This document shows positions 42,035-53,535 of a DNA stretch of 64,000 nucleotides, one piece after another. Source of the stretch: Paguma larvata (Eukaryota; Chordata; Mammalia; Carnivora; Viverridae); NCBI GenBank assembly GCA_030068075.1, contig CM057842.1:44974659-45038658 (forward strand), in the 5' to 3' direction. Each line of letters begins with the position of its first letter. Position 1 is the stretch's first letter. Position numbers and translations under genes: made by a program. The notes beneath the pieces are model-generated. The model was not told the DNA's origin. It made no database searches and saw only the letters and a list, made by a program, of their open reading frames with translations.

Positions 42035-43462
42035 GGTCAAGCATTTCTCAGAATTCTTTTGAATGCCAGAGAGGTACTCGACTCAAGCAGACACAACCCA
42101 AAACCTGTCTTTCTTCATTTCTTGTTCCTTCTCCCCTTAGTGTTTTCTTTGCACTCAGCTTTCCCCGAAGGGAATGACAGTGACCATCAGCATCAGGTTT
42201 ACTTTCAATTAACTTAGCAAACTCAGCACACTTTTGCTACTAGTTCTGCAAAAGCCCCAGTGCACACTTTCCTTGGGCTGGCTGCCATCCTGTTTCCACC
42301 CCGAAGCCAATCTCCACAACACTGCTTTGTCAGCATGTGGTCTTCGGTTCATCTCTGGGATGGTGAGTTGTGTGTGGTCAGTCTTCAATGAACCGTGTGG
42401 ACTAAGAAGGGTAGCTCATCAGACGAAGCTCAGAAAGCTTTTACCATGAGAAAGGAAATGATGGGCAGTGACAGATCAATAAATGGTATTGGTCATTTTT
42501 GGAAGATATGAGCAGAAGACTGAGGAAATCAGAAGAGTAAGTTCTATCCAAGGAGGATTAACAATGAGTAGACTTTAAGGAGTTTAAGAATAAATAAATA
42601 TCCTCTCTTTTCTCTCAAATCTCTTATCTCCGTTAGCATCTTCAATATTTGTTGGGAAGAGCAATCTAGAAACGAAGACTGTAGATGGAGGTGAGGGGAA
42701 CAGGGAAAGCTGGGCTGAGAGACAAATGTTAGAACATGATGGGTAGTGGGAGGTGTTCCTGGCTTCCTGTTCCTGTCCCAGCTGAGTGGTCTTGGTGATG
42801 ATGGAGTAGCTGTGCTTTGTCCTGATTGGATATAAGCATCTCCAGTATTTGGGGTGCTCTCTTGCCACATTCCAACACAGACTGAGTCACCTCTCATGCC
42901 TTCATTTCCAAACCTAGCTATCTTGAGTCTTGTTCCCTCTAGACTATGATCCACATAAGGGGACACTCAGGAAGAATAAGGTAACAATAAAAGAGGCCAA
43001 TACTAGAATTTGGAAGGAAGGCTTGAGGTTGAGAGTCCTTTAGTATTTCTCAAATAAAGGCATAGATAAAGTTGCCTATGATTGCTCCAAAGGAGACAAT
43101 TGCCCACAGAGAACTAACCCTCCACGAAGGCCACCCTTTCCCTCTGCCCCTGCATGGACAGGTCTTCACTGTGGACCTTTACATGTGAAGGCAAGATTAG
43201 ATTTGTTCTATGTGGATCCAAGACAGGGGAGAGGACCAGGGGTGGGAAATACAGGCACACAGATTTTGTCTCAGTGTAAAGGAAAATGTTCAACAGAGTG
43301 GTCCAGAGCTGGAACGGGCTGCTTCAGGGTCTGTGTTTTGGGAGGAAGGGTCACTTACTGCTGATGCACAGCCTCATTTTCTTCAAGGTTATCAGTCTTG
43401 CAGGTGCTGAAAACTAGAATACAAGGTAAGCACAAAATAAATTATTATTTACACTGAAGAGC
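42035..43462. other. Unassigned, no gene supported
   Basis: Includes a 140-codon minus frame (42,544-42,966) and a 94-codon one overlapping it. No domain recognised. Confidence 0.4.
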
Positions 43463-43534
43463 TCCTTCTCTCTTCCTTCCTTCCTTCCTTCCTTCCTTCC
43501 TTCCTTCCTTCCTTCCTTCCTTCTTTCCTTCTTT
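43463..43534. repeat. (TTCC)n microsatellite, about 70 bp
   Basis: About 15 TTCC units with a few TTTC variants at the end. Confidence 0.95.
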
Positions 43535-44628
43535 GAGGGTCAATACTTCATTTTGGTGTAAAGAAAGGAATCTTGAAAATACATCGTTTTGAAATTTTCT
43601 TGGTTGTCCCTCACATTATGGAGACCCTTCCCCACCTCCCCCAGCCACACTAAGGTTAATCTGTTCATATTCAAATACGGACTTATAAATTACAACAGCT
43701 ATACGAAGATAGGAGAAAAAGAAAACTAGATGGAGAAGTTAGCCTGGGCCATCAGTGCCTAAGGTGCTGAACAGAGCTTATGTTTCTTTTTCCTTTTCTT
43801 CCATCCTTTGTCTTCAGGGAGTAGGTCTAAAGCTGTGGGTGGGTCCAGGTTCATGAAGGCCATTTCAATAGCTTGGTTCTCGGGATCTTGGAATTAGACA
43901 GAGACAGGGTCTGAATTATCACTCTTTCCATTATCACTCATGGGGGAGACAAGAACCAGGCTGTTCTCATCTTTCTCTGTAACAGTTTTGGGCCAAACAT
44001 CTGCTTTTGCTTTTTTCAATCCTTGGCATCTAGGCAAAGCAAGGGAAGGGAGAGTCTTCCTTCAGACTCCTGATGCCACATGAGGAGTGCCCTGAGGCCA
44101 TGGGTGACGGGGATGAGGGCCCAGGGTGGGGGGGGGGGTCACCAGAGAGTTTGTGCTCTAGACTTGTGCTAAAAGAACAAAGAGAGAGGGCCCCAGGGCT
44201 CAAAGCAGAGCTGAAGGAGCTCTGCAAGGCAGGAAACTATTGATTGTCTTCGGGAGTGTGGACTTCTGACTACTCACCCTGTCCTTTGCTGCATTCCTCA
44301 CAAGCTTTCTCCTAGTACTGGTGCTTCCTCTTCTCAGTGTCACCCGAGAACATCTCTGGGGTTTCCTCAGGGTCCTTAGGAGAAGGTCCCATTTCCTGAG
44401 GCCTAGTGAGAGAACAGCCCTGTGCTGAGAGCCCCCCAACCCATGTCCTCACACCCCACATGACTTCACCTGTGCATCTTGGAAACAGCAGCTCCCATCT
44501 CCTCTGCACTAAAGGACCATGCACATGGCTAAGAAGTTTTAGTGCCCAGAGACTCTGAGGTTTATTGTCTCTGGGTTCCTGGTGCCTGAGTCTAGTAGGA
44601 CCTATGTTTCCAGTTCTACTACCCCAAC
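43535..44628. other. Unassigned, with an 11-G run
   Basis: No gene recognised. G-run at 44,128-44,138. Overlapping short minus-strand frames at 44,030-44,524 look incidental. Confidence 0.4.
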
Positions 44629-44747
44629 GAGTTTCCTAAGGTTCTGGTATCTAATTAGGGAATCCACTTGTGTGCCTAAGCAACTCTAGCCCTCTAGAAA
44701 GTGACTGATCACAACGAAAACTTGCTAACTGGTCTCTTTAACGTTAC
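44629..44747. repeat. Unnamed repeat, copy 2 of a pair
   Basis: Counterpart of 27,609-27,726 in the same orientation, 17 kb away. Shared 'ttctggtatctaattaggga' and 'agaaagtgactgat'. Confidence 0.85.
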
Positions 44748-44849
44748 CGCCATCATACATACGATGATCACTCGCAGGATGACGCCAATAAGAGCAGAAG
44801 TCTTCATATTCTGAATACTTAGTGTCTTACAAGAATGAGCAACTTTATT

Positions 44850-45025
44850 TCTTTCAAAAACATTAGGACATAAGTACTATTATTATGCCCATTTTACAGA
44901 TTAGGAAACCAAGGCCCTGAAAAGTTAATTGAGCTTTCCAAGAGCACATAGTTTAGCATTAAAAGTGGAATTCGAGACCTAGTCTACCTGACACCAGTGT
45001 CCATCATCTTGACATTATACATACT
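44850..45025 (-). repeat. MIR fragment
   Basis: 'tatgcccattttacagattag', 'ggaaaccaaggccctgaaa' and 'agagcacatagtttagc' are the antisense MIR core. Confidence 0.85.
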
Positions 45026-45084
45026 CCTTCTGGGTGTTCCTACTCATCTCCCTATGAGTTGTAAAGAGAATTAAACAGGGAGAT

Positions 45085-45500
45085 CGAAGTTGGCCTCTGT
45101 GTTAGGGAAATGTTAGCTACTAGAAACCCCCAATTTCAGTGGTTTAATACAGTAAAAATGTCTTTGTTGCTCATATAACAACCTGATAAAAGCGTTCTTG
45201 GTGGCTTCCCTCCATGAGGTGATTCAGGGACCCAGGCTTATCTCATCTCATGGCTCTGCCACTTTCTAGAGACATGGAGACCTCTGCCTCCAGAAGGAAG
45301 GGGAAAGAGAAGAAATGGCACACTCTCTTCTTACCTGCCTTGCCCAGAAGTGACACACAGCACTTTTGCTCACGTTCTATTGGCCAATACTAGTCACATG
45401 GCCTTTCATAAATGAAAGGGTGTTGGGAAATGCATTGCCTCCCTGGGTAGCCACTTCTTAGCATCAACTGTGCACCATGGAAGAGAGAGCATAAAAGATT
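45085..45500. repeat. Unnamed interspersed repeat (recurrent family A)
   Basis: 'caatttcagtggtttaatac', 'tgacacacagcacttttgctc', 'tattggccaatactagtcac' and 'atggcctttcataaatg'. Most complete copy of the family here. Confidence 0.6.
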
Positions 45501-46211
45501 TGGTAAAAGATTAGTTACCTTCTGCTCCAGCCTCAATGACTATAAGTTCCTTCTGTCCCATAGGTTCTATGGTTTTATAATTTAATTTGTCTGTGATACT
45601 TGAAAACGTGATGAAGACTTGAAGGTCTTGTTAATATGACAGTATTCGTGTGAGAAATGATCAAGACAGAAAATGTTTGTGGTAAGTATACTCTGTGGCC
45701 TGATGTTTTCAGCATCTGCAACAAGCATCTCGACCTTTTTCTCCTGTTTTAGTCAGTGTGGCCCATTACAGCTTTTCAACAGGAGGGCAAGCTAGACTCC
45801 GGAGGCAGCAGCCTCACTCAGGCTCTGTGACTCACTGGGGAGAGGGACTCAAAGACGGGGTTTTTACATAATGTTTAGAAATAAGCATCTGAGAAGTGTG
45901 GAAACATGCATTCCTGATTTACTCAGCTCTGTCGTTAAGTGCTGGCATTATCGGCATCTGCCAAATGTAGAAGTTGTTTAAAAATGAGTCACCTGGCACT
46001 GAAAACCATTTATGCACAGAACGTCCCCCCACCACAACCCATCTCTTGGTATCAACGAAAAGTGTCTTCTGCCTGTAAGTTCTGAGAAGGCTAAAATCAC
46101 GAGTTCCCCCAAGTGGCATTTCGTCATTTATCCGCCAAAGCAAAGATACCGATTTCCTTGAACCTTGTGTACACTTGGTTTTCAAAGGATGCGGAATTAT
46201 GTCGCGTGGAC
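45501..46211. other. Unassigned, no gene seen
   Basis: No repeat recognised. An 88-codon minus frame has no known domain. Confidence 0.4.
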
Positions 46212-46226
46212 AAAGACAATATTCTT

Positions 46227-46466
46227 TCTTTCTTTCTTACTTTTTTTATTAATTAATTTATTTAGAGAGAGAGAGAGAAGGCGCATATGCTCCTGTGAGT
46301 GAGCAGGGGAGGGGCAGAGAGAGAGAGAGAGTGAGAAAAACCCAAGAAGGCTTTGCACTGTCAGCGCGGAGTCTGACATGGGGCTTGATCTCATGAACCT
46401 TGAGATCATGACCTGAGCCGAAATCAAGAGACTGATGCTCAACTGACTGAGGCACCCAGGTGACCC
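46227..46466 (-). mobile_element. Felid CAN SINE
   Basis: T-rich start with TTTC units, (GA)n and head 'gaggcacccaggtgaccc'. Flanks aaagacaatattctt (46,212-46,226) and aaagcaatattactt (46,467-46,481) are the diverged target duplication. Confidence 0.88.
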
Positions 46467-46481
46467 AAAGCAATATTACTT

Positions 46482-47364
46482 CTTTTTTCTTCTTTGGCAA
46501 TATTATTTCTAACTTATATGAGTACTCACTGAATTAGACTTCTTTGAATCTCGTTCCCATCTCATATTCAGTTCTTCTTTGAGAGCTGAAAGCCTAACCA
46601 ATGGGAAATGCCGTGGTTGGAAACAGTACAATTTGTCTCACTTACCCAAAAACATGCCAAGTGTCTGCCTAGTAGCTTAAATACTGAAATGTAAGGTTTA
46701 CTGCTATTACTTCATTTTATGTTAGATGATAGAGGAATGGAAGAGGGGGAAAATTGGTTAATATGTTAACAACGGTATTCCTGTCAAAGTAAAGTAGAAT
46801 GCTCATAACTATCACATCCCTGGGTTTTGCAACTGATCATGTGGTCATAGGTGATATTTATAACTGTCTTCTTCTACCCATTCCATATTCCCTTTGCCTT
46901 TAGCAAGTATGTTGGTTGTGACCCCTTGTCAGGCTCCAAACCCTCATACCTAACCCACTTACTACTGTGTAACCCCCAAATCTGTCAATCTTATGCAGGG
47001 CCTAGAACATAAGAAGACTGTACAACAGAAGGAGGCAGCTGATGGGATGGAGCTTGAAGTGTCTGCTGCAGAGAGATGTTCGGAGCCACTCACAGGCCCT
47101 CATAGGTGATTCACAGCAGAAACTCTTAGGAACCAGGCACAAAGCCTGTGTCATCCTCTGAAGCTAACTATTCTCCTTTTTAAAGGCTGTTTGTGTTTGC
47201 TACTGGCCTCACTGGAGAATGAACACGTCACCGTGATCCACAAAATTACCTTGTGACCTGAGCTGACCACAGGAAGCAGGTGTTGTGCTGACCTGCTCTT
47301 CGTCACTTGGGAAATATAAGAACTTGAGTTAACCTCTAAGAGCTCAGCCAGTTTTATCACAAGG
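46482..47364. other. Unassigned, no gene seen
   Basis: No repeat or coding signal recognised. Confidence 0.4.
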
Positions 47365-47480
47365 ATTTCAGTAAAAGGAGACCTGAGTTATGATCCAAAC
47401 AGAAGCTGCCAGCCATCTGGGTGATGTGAGCATCCACCTTCCTCTTCTGTAAAGTAAGGGTACTCCACTCCCTAAGAAGG
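47365..47480 (+). repeat. MIR-like fragment
   Basis: 'agacctgagttatgatcc' and 'ttcctcttctgtaaagtaag' suggest MIR. Short and diverged. Confidence 0.5.
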
Positions 47481-47880
47481 ACCAAGCAAACCTGGTATCG
47501 GGCAGGAGTCAATCCACTGGGTCTGTACAGCAGGAGACTTGCTCAACAGGGGTTTCTCTAAAAGAGTTGCTAAGCCCAGTTAGGCCAGTTGCTCTTTTGC
47601 GTGATTTTTTATTATCTTTAATATTCTACTGAGCATGTGGTAGGCAGGTGAGTAGAGCATCTGTGAGGAGAGCGAAGGTATTGTTTCCCAAACTTTGTAT
47701 GTGTGTATATATATATGGGAATTTTTTTAATGAATAATATAAATGTAAACATAAAAGCTTTTAAAAAAAACCTTTTTATTCCAGGCACCTACTAATATCA
47801 CCTGAAACAGGCTTTCCTGGAATATGGGGTAGAAAATTCTGTTATTGAACACTCTATAAAAATGGTAAGTGGATATTAAA
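47481..47880. other. AT-rich, unassigned
   Basis: No gene. (TA)n-rich near 47,700-47,715. Confidence 0.4.
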
Positions 47881-47966
47881 ATTAGTAAGTCTGATGTCTA
47901 TATTTATGGATTTTCCAAAGAAAATTAGTAAGTCCAGTGTCTGGCTTTATGGTTTTTCCGTAGAAA
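47881..47966. repeat. 43-bp tandem duplication
   Basis: 'attagtaagt' starts at 47,881 and 47,924. Both units continue with a similar t/ctttatgg-ttttcc block and end in 'tagaa'/'aagaa'. Confidence 0.9.
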
Positions 47967-47982
47967 ATGGAGGCCTTTTTTT

Positions 47983-48200
47983 TTTTTTTTTAACATTTAT
48001 TTATTTTTGAGAGACATAGAGACAGAGTATGAGCAGGGGAAGGGCAGAGAGAGAGGGAGACACAGAATCTGAAGAAGCAGGCTCCAGGCTCTGAGCCGTC
48101 AGCACAGAGCCCGACGCGGGGCTCGAACTCACAGACCGCGAGATCATGACCTGAGCTGAAGTCGGCCGCTTAACCGACTGCGCCACCCAGGCGCCCCCTA
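47983..48200 (-). mobile_element. Young-looking full-length felid CAN SINE
   Basis: Every consensus block is present and CpGs are still intact: 'gcccgacgcggggctcgaac', 'agaccgcgagatcatg' and 'gcgccacccaggcgcccc'. Target duplication gaggccttttttt at 47,970-47,982 and 48,201-48,213. Retained CpGs imply a recent insertion. Confidence 0.95.
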
Positions 48201-48249
48201 GAGGCCTTTTTTTAAATTATAAGAATCTCATTATACCTTTGTCCAAACC

Positions 48250-48485
48250 CATAGAATGCACAACACCAAGAGTGGACCCTGATGTAAACTATGGATTTTG
48301 GGTGATAATGGTGTGTTAATGCAGGTTCTTCAAGTGTAACTAAGGCACCACTCTGGTGTTAGGATGTTGATCATGGGAGAGGCTGTGGGTATGTGAGAGC
48401 AGGTGATATATGGGAATTCCCTCTACTTTCCCCTCCATTTTGTTGTGAGCCCAAAACTGCTTCAAAAAACAAAATCTATTAATTA
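48250..48485 (+). mobile_element. Old L1 3' end
   Basis: 'gtaaactatggattttgggtg', 'ggcaccactctggtgttag' and 'aaactgcttcaaaaaacaa' match the L1 3' region in sense. Same region as 52,820-53,010. Confidence 0.75.
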
Positions 48486-48489
48486 AAAA

Positions 48490-48990
48490 AAAATTCCAAT
48501 TGAGCATGCTCTTTCCAGGACTGCTGTATGCCTGTTGGGTATTCAATAAGTATCATGAGGACATCATGATAATGGCATCATGAGAACAACAGAGACAAAG
48601 GAAGACACAGACCTAGGTAGTAAAAACAAGACAGCTAATGACTGTCTCAGTATTAGGGCTGGGTGTGAGATACCCAAAAGAATGGAGGTTTAAACAAGAG
48701 CAGTGCATTTCTTTCTCATATAAAATCCTTGATACTCTCCTCTTTCAAGTAGAGATGATTATAGTACTTATTCATTTGGTATTAGGAAGATGCAGTGAGC
48801 TAATGTATGAGAGCTTCCTAACCAAGGGGGAAACCCTGCTCTGGACCGAGTAGCACCAAGGCTGATTGTGCTAAGATAACTAGAATATTTTCTCTTGAAA
48901 TCTTCTGTTATTTCCCATTAAAGGAAAAATATATAGAAATTATAAGAGGCAATACCAAAATTAAAAAAAAAATCCCATTATTTTTTAAAA
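48490..48990. other. Unassigned, no gene seen
   Basis: No confident repeat. Confidence 0.35.
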
Positions 48991-49002
48991 AAGAAAAGTT
49001 CC

Positions 49003-49225
49003 GGGGTGCCTGCGTGGCTCAGTTGGTTAGACGTCCGGCTTCGGCTCAGGTCATGATCTCACAGTCCATGAGTTCGAGCCCCGCGTCGGGCTCTGTGCTG
49101 ACAGCTCAGAGCCTGGAGCCTGCTTCGAATTCTGTGTGTCCCTCTCTCTCTCTCTGCCCTTCCCCACTCATGCTCTGTCTCTCTCTGTCTCAAAAATAAA
49201 TAAACATTAAAAAAAATAAATAAAA
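49003..49225 (+). mobile_element. Felid CAN SINE, well preserved
   Basis: 'ggggtgcctgcgtggctcag' head with intact CpGs ('gagccccgcgtcgggctctg') and 'aaaataaataaacattaaa' tail. Target duplication aagaaaagttcc (48,991-49,002) and aaggaaagttcc (49,226-49,237). Confidence 0.95.
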
Positions 49226-49323
49226 AAGGAAAGTTCCTAGCACAGTAGCTAGCATATAACAAATACATCTTTTGTCACTATTATCATTATCATCCTCTTT
49301 CCTTACCTGTCCATGCCTTGCTT

Positions 49324-49336
49324 CCCCCCCCCCCCC
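49324..49336. repeat. Run of 13 C
   Basis: Uninterrupted C homopolymer. Confidence 0.95.
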
Positions 49337-49569
49337 ATTCTTTTGATTCTGTTGATACGGAAAATAAAGTACTTGAGTGAGGTGCTAATCCACTTTGTGA
49401 TTTTTTTCTAAATTCAAAAGTCTCTTGAGAGCTGGTTTTGGAGGATGGAAACACTGAGCAACAAGAGGGAGAGATTAGTGGCAAACAGAAAGTAATAAAA
49501 CACCAATTTAGAAATGTCCCAAGGTGGGGAGAGTTTGTGTTAGCTTTGTGGGACCTAGTATTTCCCATT

Positions 49570-49710
49570 ATTTAAAGTATCTGTTGTATTCTTTAACTGA
49601 AATAGAGTTACATGTAATATTATATTGGTTTCATGTGTACAACATAATGATTCAACAATTATATGCATTATAATATGTTCACCACGGTCTATCATCTGTA
49701 TTAAGTGATG
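49570..49710 (-). mobile_element. Old L1 3' fragment
   Basis: 'ggtttcatgtgtacaacata' and 'atgattcaacaattatatgc' are antisense L1 3' UTR text. Confidence 0.7.
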
Positions 49711-49714
49711 AGAG

Positions 49715-50189
49715 TGTTTAGATCCTGCCAAGCTAAACCATGCTCACTCACATCTTCCATTGTGGTGATAATATATCACGGGAGATGGCTGGAGCCTGGG
49801 GACCTGGGGGGTGAGGGACAGTGTTGGAGGGGTGACATCGCCAGGCCTTTCAGGACAGGATTCTGATGAAATATGTTAGATCACATTGGATGTCAGCATG
49901 GACTAGCCACATCCTTGGCGCCATGACACAACCTAAATCCCCTCCCCATTTGGGAAATAGAAAAGATGGAGTGATTGGGCTTAAAGATGAAATCACCAAG
50001 AAAACCTAGAACAAGGATTTGGGGTTTTCAGCCAGACAGCTGAACAAGGGCTGGGTGGAGGCTAGGTGAAAGTGTGGACAAGTAAAGAAAGGTCCACTTA
50101 TGGCTTGGACTACTGTGGCTATGAGAATTTATACTCAGCATATTGTGATAATTTTGAGGAATAATTACAATGTGATCTCAAACTTGCTG
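49715..50189. other. Unassigned, no gene seen
   Basis: No repeat recognised. Confidence 0.35.
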
Positions 50190-50445
50190 CACTTTGGTGT
50201 GCCAGGCCCTGTCCTAAGTGCTTTACGTAAGGGATTTTGTTGAATCTTTGCTGTGATCCTGACAAGCAAGTACCATGACTCACACTTAATAGAGAAGGGA
50301 ACTCTAATGTGTTCACAGAAATGAACTCACAGCAATGAAGTGACGGGCCCGAGCTCACAAAATTGGCAAATGAAGAGCTGGTTTCAAATCCAAAATCTCC
50401 TGATGTGGAGTCCTACGCCCCTAACTCTTAGCCATACTGTTCCCT
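50190..50445 (-). repeat. MIR, long copy
   Basis: 'ctttggtgtgccaggccctg', 'aagtgacgggcccgagctc' and 'ctcttagccatactgttccc' are antisense MIR. Confidence 0.75.
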
Positions 50446-50554
50446 AGATCCACCACTTTTAAGATATCTTGCACCTGTCATGGTTAGTTTTAGCATGCCT
50501 TACTTTTCCAGCTAGATTATAATACTCTTGAGAGCAGGAGTATATCTAACTTAT

Positions 50555-50890
50555 CGTGTAAAATTTTTATTGAGGTATAACTTGCTACCACAAGTAATAG
50601 GTATGTATAATCACCCAAATCAAGATATTTACAACATTCTAGCACCAAAGAATTTTCCCCTGAACTTCCTTTCAGTCAAAATCATGACTATTCCTATTTC
50701 TCTACCATAGATTATGTTTGGCTGTTCTTGAATGTCATATAAATGGAATATGTCAATATATCAACATTTTGTCAATAAAATATATCAATATTTTATTTTC
50801 TTACATGACTTAGCATACAGTTATTTGGGTTTTGTTAATGTGATCAGATGTTGTATTAATGTTTAAGGAGTGCACTTACCCATGGAAGCA
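50555..50890 (-). mobile_element. Old L1 fragment
   Basis: 'aatttttattgaggtataac', 'aatcacccaaatcaagatat' and 'cttgaatgtcatataaatgg' are antisense L1 3' text. The distal part is uncertain. Confidence 0.7.
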
Positions 50891-50939
50891 CACTAAAATC
50901 TTCATAAGCATAAATCTATATTTAAATCAGTGAATAAAT

Positions 50940-51118
50940 GTAATATATATATTCACATGTATTCACAGATATATTCAGTAATATATATGCACATATATAG
51001 GATATATAGGCAATATATATATGTGTGTGTCACATATATAATATATATGTGTATATGTATATGGATGTGTGTCTGTATATGTGTATATGTATATGGATGT
51101 GTGTCTGTGTGTGTCTAT
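50940..51118. repeat. (TA)n/(TATATG)n satellite-like tract
   Basis: Alternating TA/TG sequence with a repeated 'gtatatgtatatggatgtgtg' block (in part) at about 51,050 and 51,086. The Tyr/Ile/Cys-rich frames across it are artefacts. Confidence 0.9.
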
Positions 51119-51313
51119 GAAAATCTATACAGCAGTTTCCCTCCATTATCGCACTCATAACATTATATTTTGGGAGTTCAGTTGCTTCCCCAACCAACAG
51201 GGAAGCCCTCAGGAGCACAGCATTGTCTCATTCAACAGCACATATTAATATTCAGTGAATGTTTTTAGAATGAATAAATCGTTCACTGTTTCCATGTACT
51301 TACAGTCCATTCT

Positions 51314-51521
51314 ATTTTTTTAAGTCTATTTATTTATTTTGAGAGATAGCATGCACGTGAGCAGGAAACGGGCAGAGAAAGAAGGAGAGGGAGAATCCCA
51401 AGCAGGCTCCACACTGTCAGCGCAGAGCCCGACACAAGGCTCCATCTCACAAACTGTGAGATCATGACCTGAGCTGAAATCAAGAGTTGTATGTTTAACC
51501 AAATGAGCCACCCAGGCACCC
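51314..51521 (-). mobile_element. Felid CAN SINE
   Basis: 'aagtctatttatttattttg', 'caagcaggctccacactgtc' and head 'gagccacccaggcacccc'. 15-bp target duplication cttacagtccattct (51,299-51,313) and cttactgtccattct (51,522-51,536). Confidence 0.94.
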
Positions 51522-51567
51522 CTTACTGTCCATTCTTATATCTTTTATAAAATGCTACTTTTGCCCC

Positions 51568-51775
51568 CCTTTTTTTAATGTTTGTTTTATTTCAACAGAG
51601 AGACAGAGCATGAGCAGGGAAGGAGGAGATAGAAGAAGACACAGAATCCGAAGCAGGCTCCAGGCTCTGAGCTGTCAGCACAGAGACTGACGCAGGGCTC
51701 AAACTCACGAACCATGAGATCATGACCTGAGCTGAAGTCAGACACTATACCTGACTGAGCCACCCACGAGCCCCT
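51568..51775 (-). mobile_element. Felid CAN SINE
   Basis: 'taatgtttgttttatttcaac', 'gcaggctccaggctctgagc' and head 'gagccacccacgagcccc'. Flanks 'ctacttttgc' and 'ctgcttttgc' are the probable duplication. Confidence 0.9.
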
Positions 51776-51985
51776 GCTTTTGCTCTTTTGAAATTGGATA
51801 GGTGTCTTCTATTATTGAATTGTAGGAATTCTGTGCATACCCCAGATACAAGTCCTTGGTCACGTACATGTTTTGCAGAGATTTGCTCCAATCTATACCT
51901 TGCTTGTTCATTTTGTTAGGTGTATTTTTTTAAGAGTTTTTAATTTTAAGCAACTTAACAAATTCTTCTGTTGCGATTTTGCATT
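51776..51985 (-). mobile_element. Old L1 ORF2 fragment
   Basis: 'acaagtccttggtcacgtac', 'ttttgcagagatttgctcc' and 'agagtttttaattttaagc' are antisense ORF2 text. The 161-codon + frame starting at 51,873 is in the wrong strand for L1 and is not a gene. Confidence 0.75.
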
Positions 51986-51989
51986 CTGT

Positions 51990-52815
51990 GATCTGAGAAA
52001 CTGTCAACCTCCAACTCCTCAAGCTACTTTTCTGTATTTTCCTCCAAAAGGTTTATGCTTTTACCTTTCATTCGCTAAAGGTAATGGTAAAGGTATACGG
52101 ATAATTTTTAAAAATTTAGTTGTAATTAAAAAAATCATGGTTACTTTCAACTTATGGCAAGTGATACTTGTTTTCCACTTATGGAAGCAATGTACAAGTT
52201 TCTCAAATAAGTGTACTAAAGCTAAAAAAAAAAAAGCAAGAATGGAAGTCTTACTAGATGGATGGAAGTTGGCCAAAAACATGGAGATAATACTCAAAAG
52301 GATGAAATTTGGAAATGTTGAATTAATGTGTAAGGCAAGACGGTTTAGCTTTAGATGAGTCTAGATAATAACTTTTAAAACTAATAGCTGACAATATCTC
52401 TACTATCAATCTTGGCATTAAGGCGTTGGTGTTGTTCCCTTTATATCTAATTGTTTTAGGCTCAGATCTAGCTCAGGCTAATACAGTCTCCATGGATTAA
52501 CAACTCCCAACTCCCAGTTATCCAGAAACTTGGACAAAAGCAAAAGCAGAGAATAGAATGGAATGCAAACATCTTTCTCTGTTTTTTTTTTTAAGATATT
52601 AGGATAAAGAGATATTGCATGTATTTGAGTTTAAATTTACTAACTTCAAACGTTTCAACTTTATTAACTCTGAATTTTTAAAAACCTTCTCTTTTCTAAG
52701 ATAGAAAAACAAGAGGAAATCAGAGCACAGATTTTTGGAACAGTGAAAATGCTTTGATGCTATAATGGTGCATACATATCATTGTACATTGTCCAGCCTG
52801 AAAAGTGAACCTTAA
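51990..52815. other. AT-rich, unassigned
   Basis: No gene supported. A-run at about 52,225-52,236. Confidence 0.4.
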
Positions 52816-52819
52816 GGTA

Positions 52820-53010
52820 AACCAAGGACTCTGCCTGATTATGTGTCATGTGTGGTTCATCAGCTGTAACAAATACTATTACTCGAGTGTGGGAGGTTGA
52901 TAATGCGGAGTCTATGCATGTTTGGGATAGGAGGTACATGGGAAACCTCAATACCGTCCTCTCGGTATTTGCTGGGAACTTAAAACTACTCTAAAAAGTT
53001 AAATCTTTAT
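52820..53010 (+). mobile_element. Old L1 3' end
   Basis: 'gtgtgggaggttgataatgc', 'aggaggtacatgggaaacc' and 'aaactactctaaaaagtta'. Same L1 region as 48,250-48,485. Confidence 0.75.
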
Positions 53011-53313
53011 TTTAAAAAAGAAGAGAAATTATTTGTCTATCAATGAATTTGCTCTGATCGTTAACGTAGGTTATTGAGGGCAACTTTTGCAGACAAGGCA
53101 CGTCTTCTCACTTCCTATCATCTTCAAACAAGGCTTACAAAAAAATTTGAAAGGCACACTGATTTGAATTTATTTAGGCCAGTGCTCTCCAAAATTTTTT
53201 TTTGATGTTTTACCCTATTAGCAAAAAATTTTGAGTACATGCTCCCAACATATGTACATTCATCTATTTGTAAATTATACATGGACTATTTTACTTATAT
53301 TATGTACTTTATA
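53011..53313. other. AT-rich, unassigned
   Basis: No gene or repeat recognised. Confidence 0.35.
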
Positions 53314-53327
53314 AAACCCAATATATA

Positions 53328-53521
53328 CATAATTTTTTAATGTTTATTTATTTTTGAGGGAGACATAGCATGAGTGGGGAAGGGGCAGAGAGAGAGGGAA
53401 CATGCAATCCGATGGAGACTCCAGGCTCTGAGCCATCAACACAGAGCCTGACACACGGCTTAAACTCATGAACTGTGAGATCAAAGTCGGATGCTTAACC
53501 AACCAAGCCACTCAGGGGCCC
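53328..53521 (-). mobile_element. Felid CAN SINE, one short deletion near the head
   Basis: 'taatgtttatttatttttg', 'gactccaggctctgagccat' and head 'aagccactcaggggccc'. Duplication aaacccaatatata (53,314-53,327) and aaacctaatatata (53,522-53,535). Confidence 0.93.
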
Positions 53522-53535
53522 AAACCTAATATATA

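Noticed and set aside
43463..43534. Regularly spaced repeats that could be mistaken for a CRISPR array
   Set aside because: It is a simple TTCC microsatellite without spacers. The genome is mammalian.
51873..52358. 161-codon + frame
   Set aside because: Its first part is antisense L1 ORF2 and it ends in low-complexity Lys-rich sequence. Not a gene.
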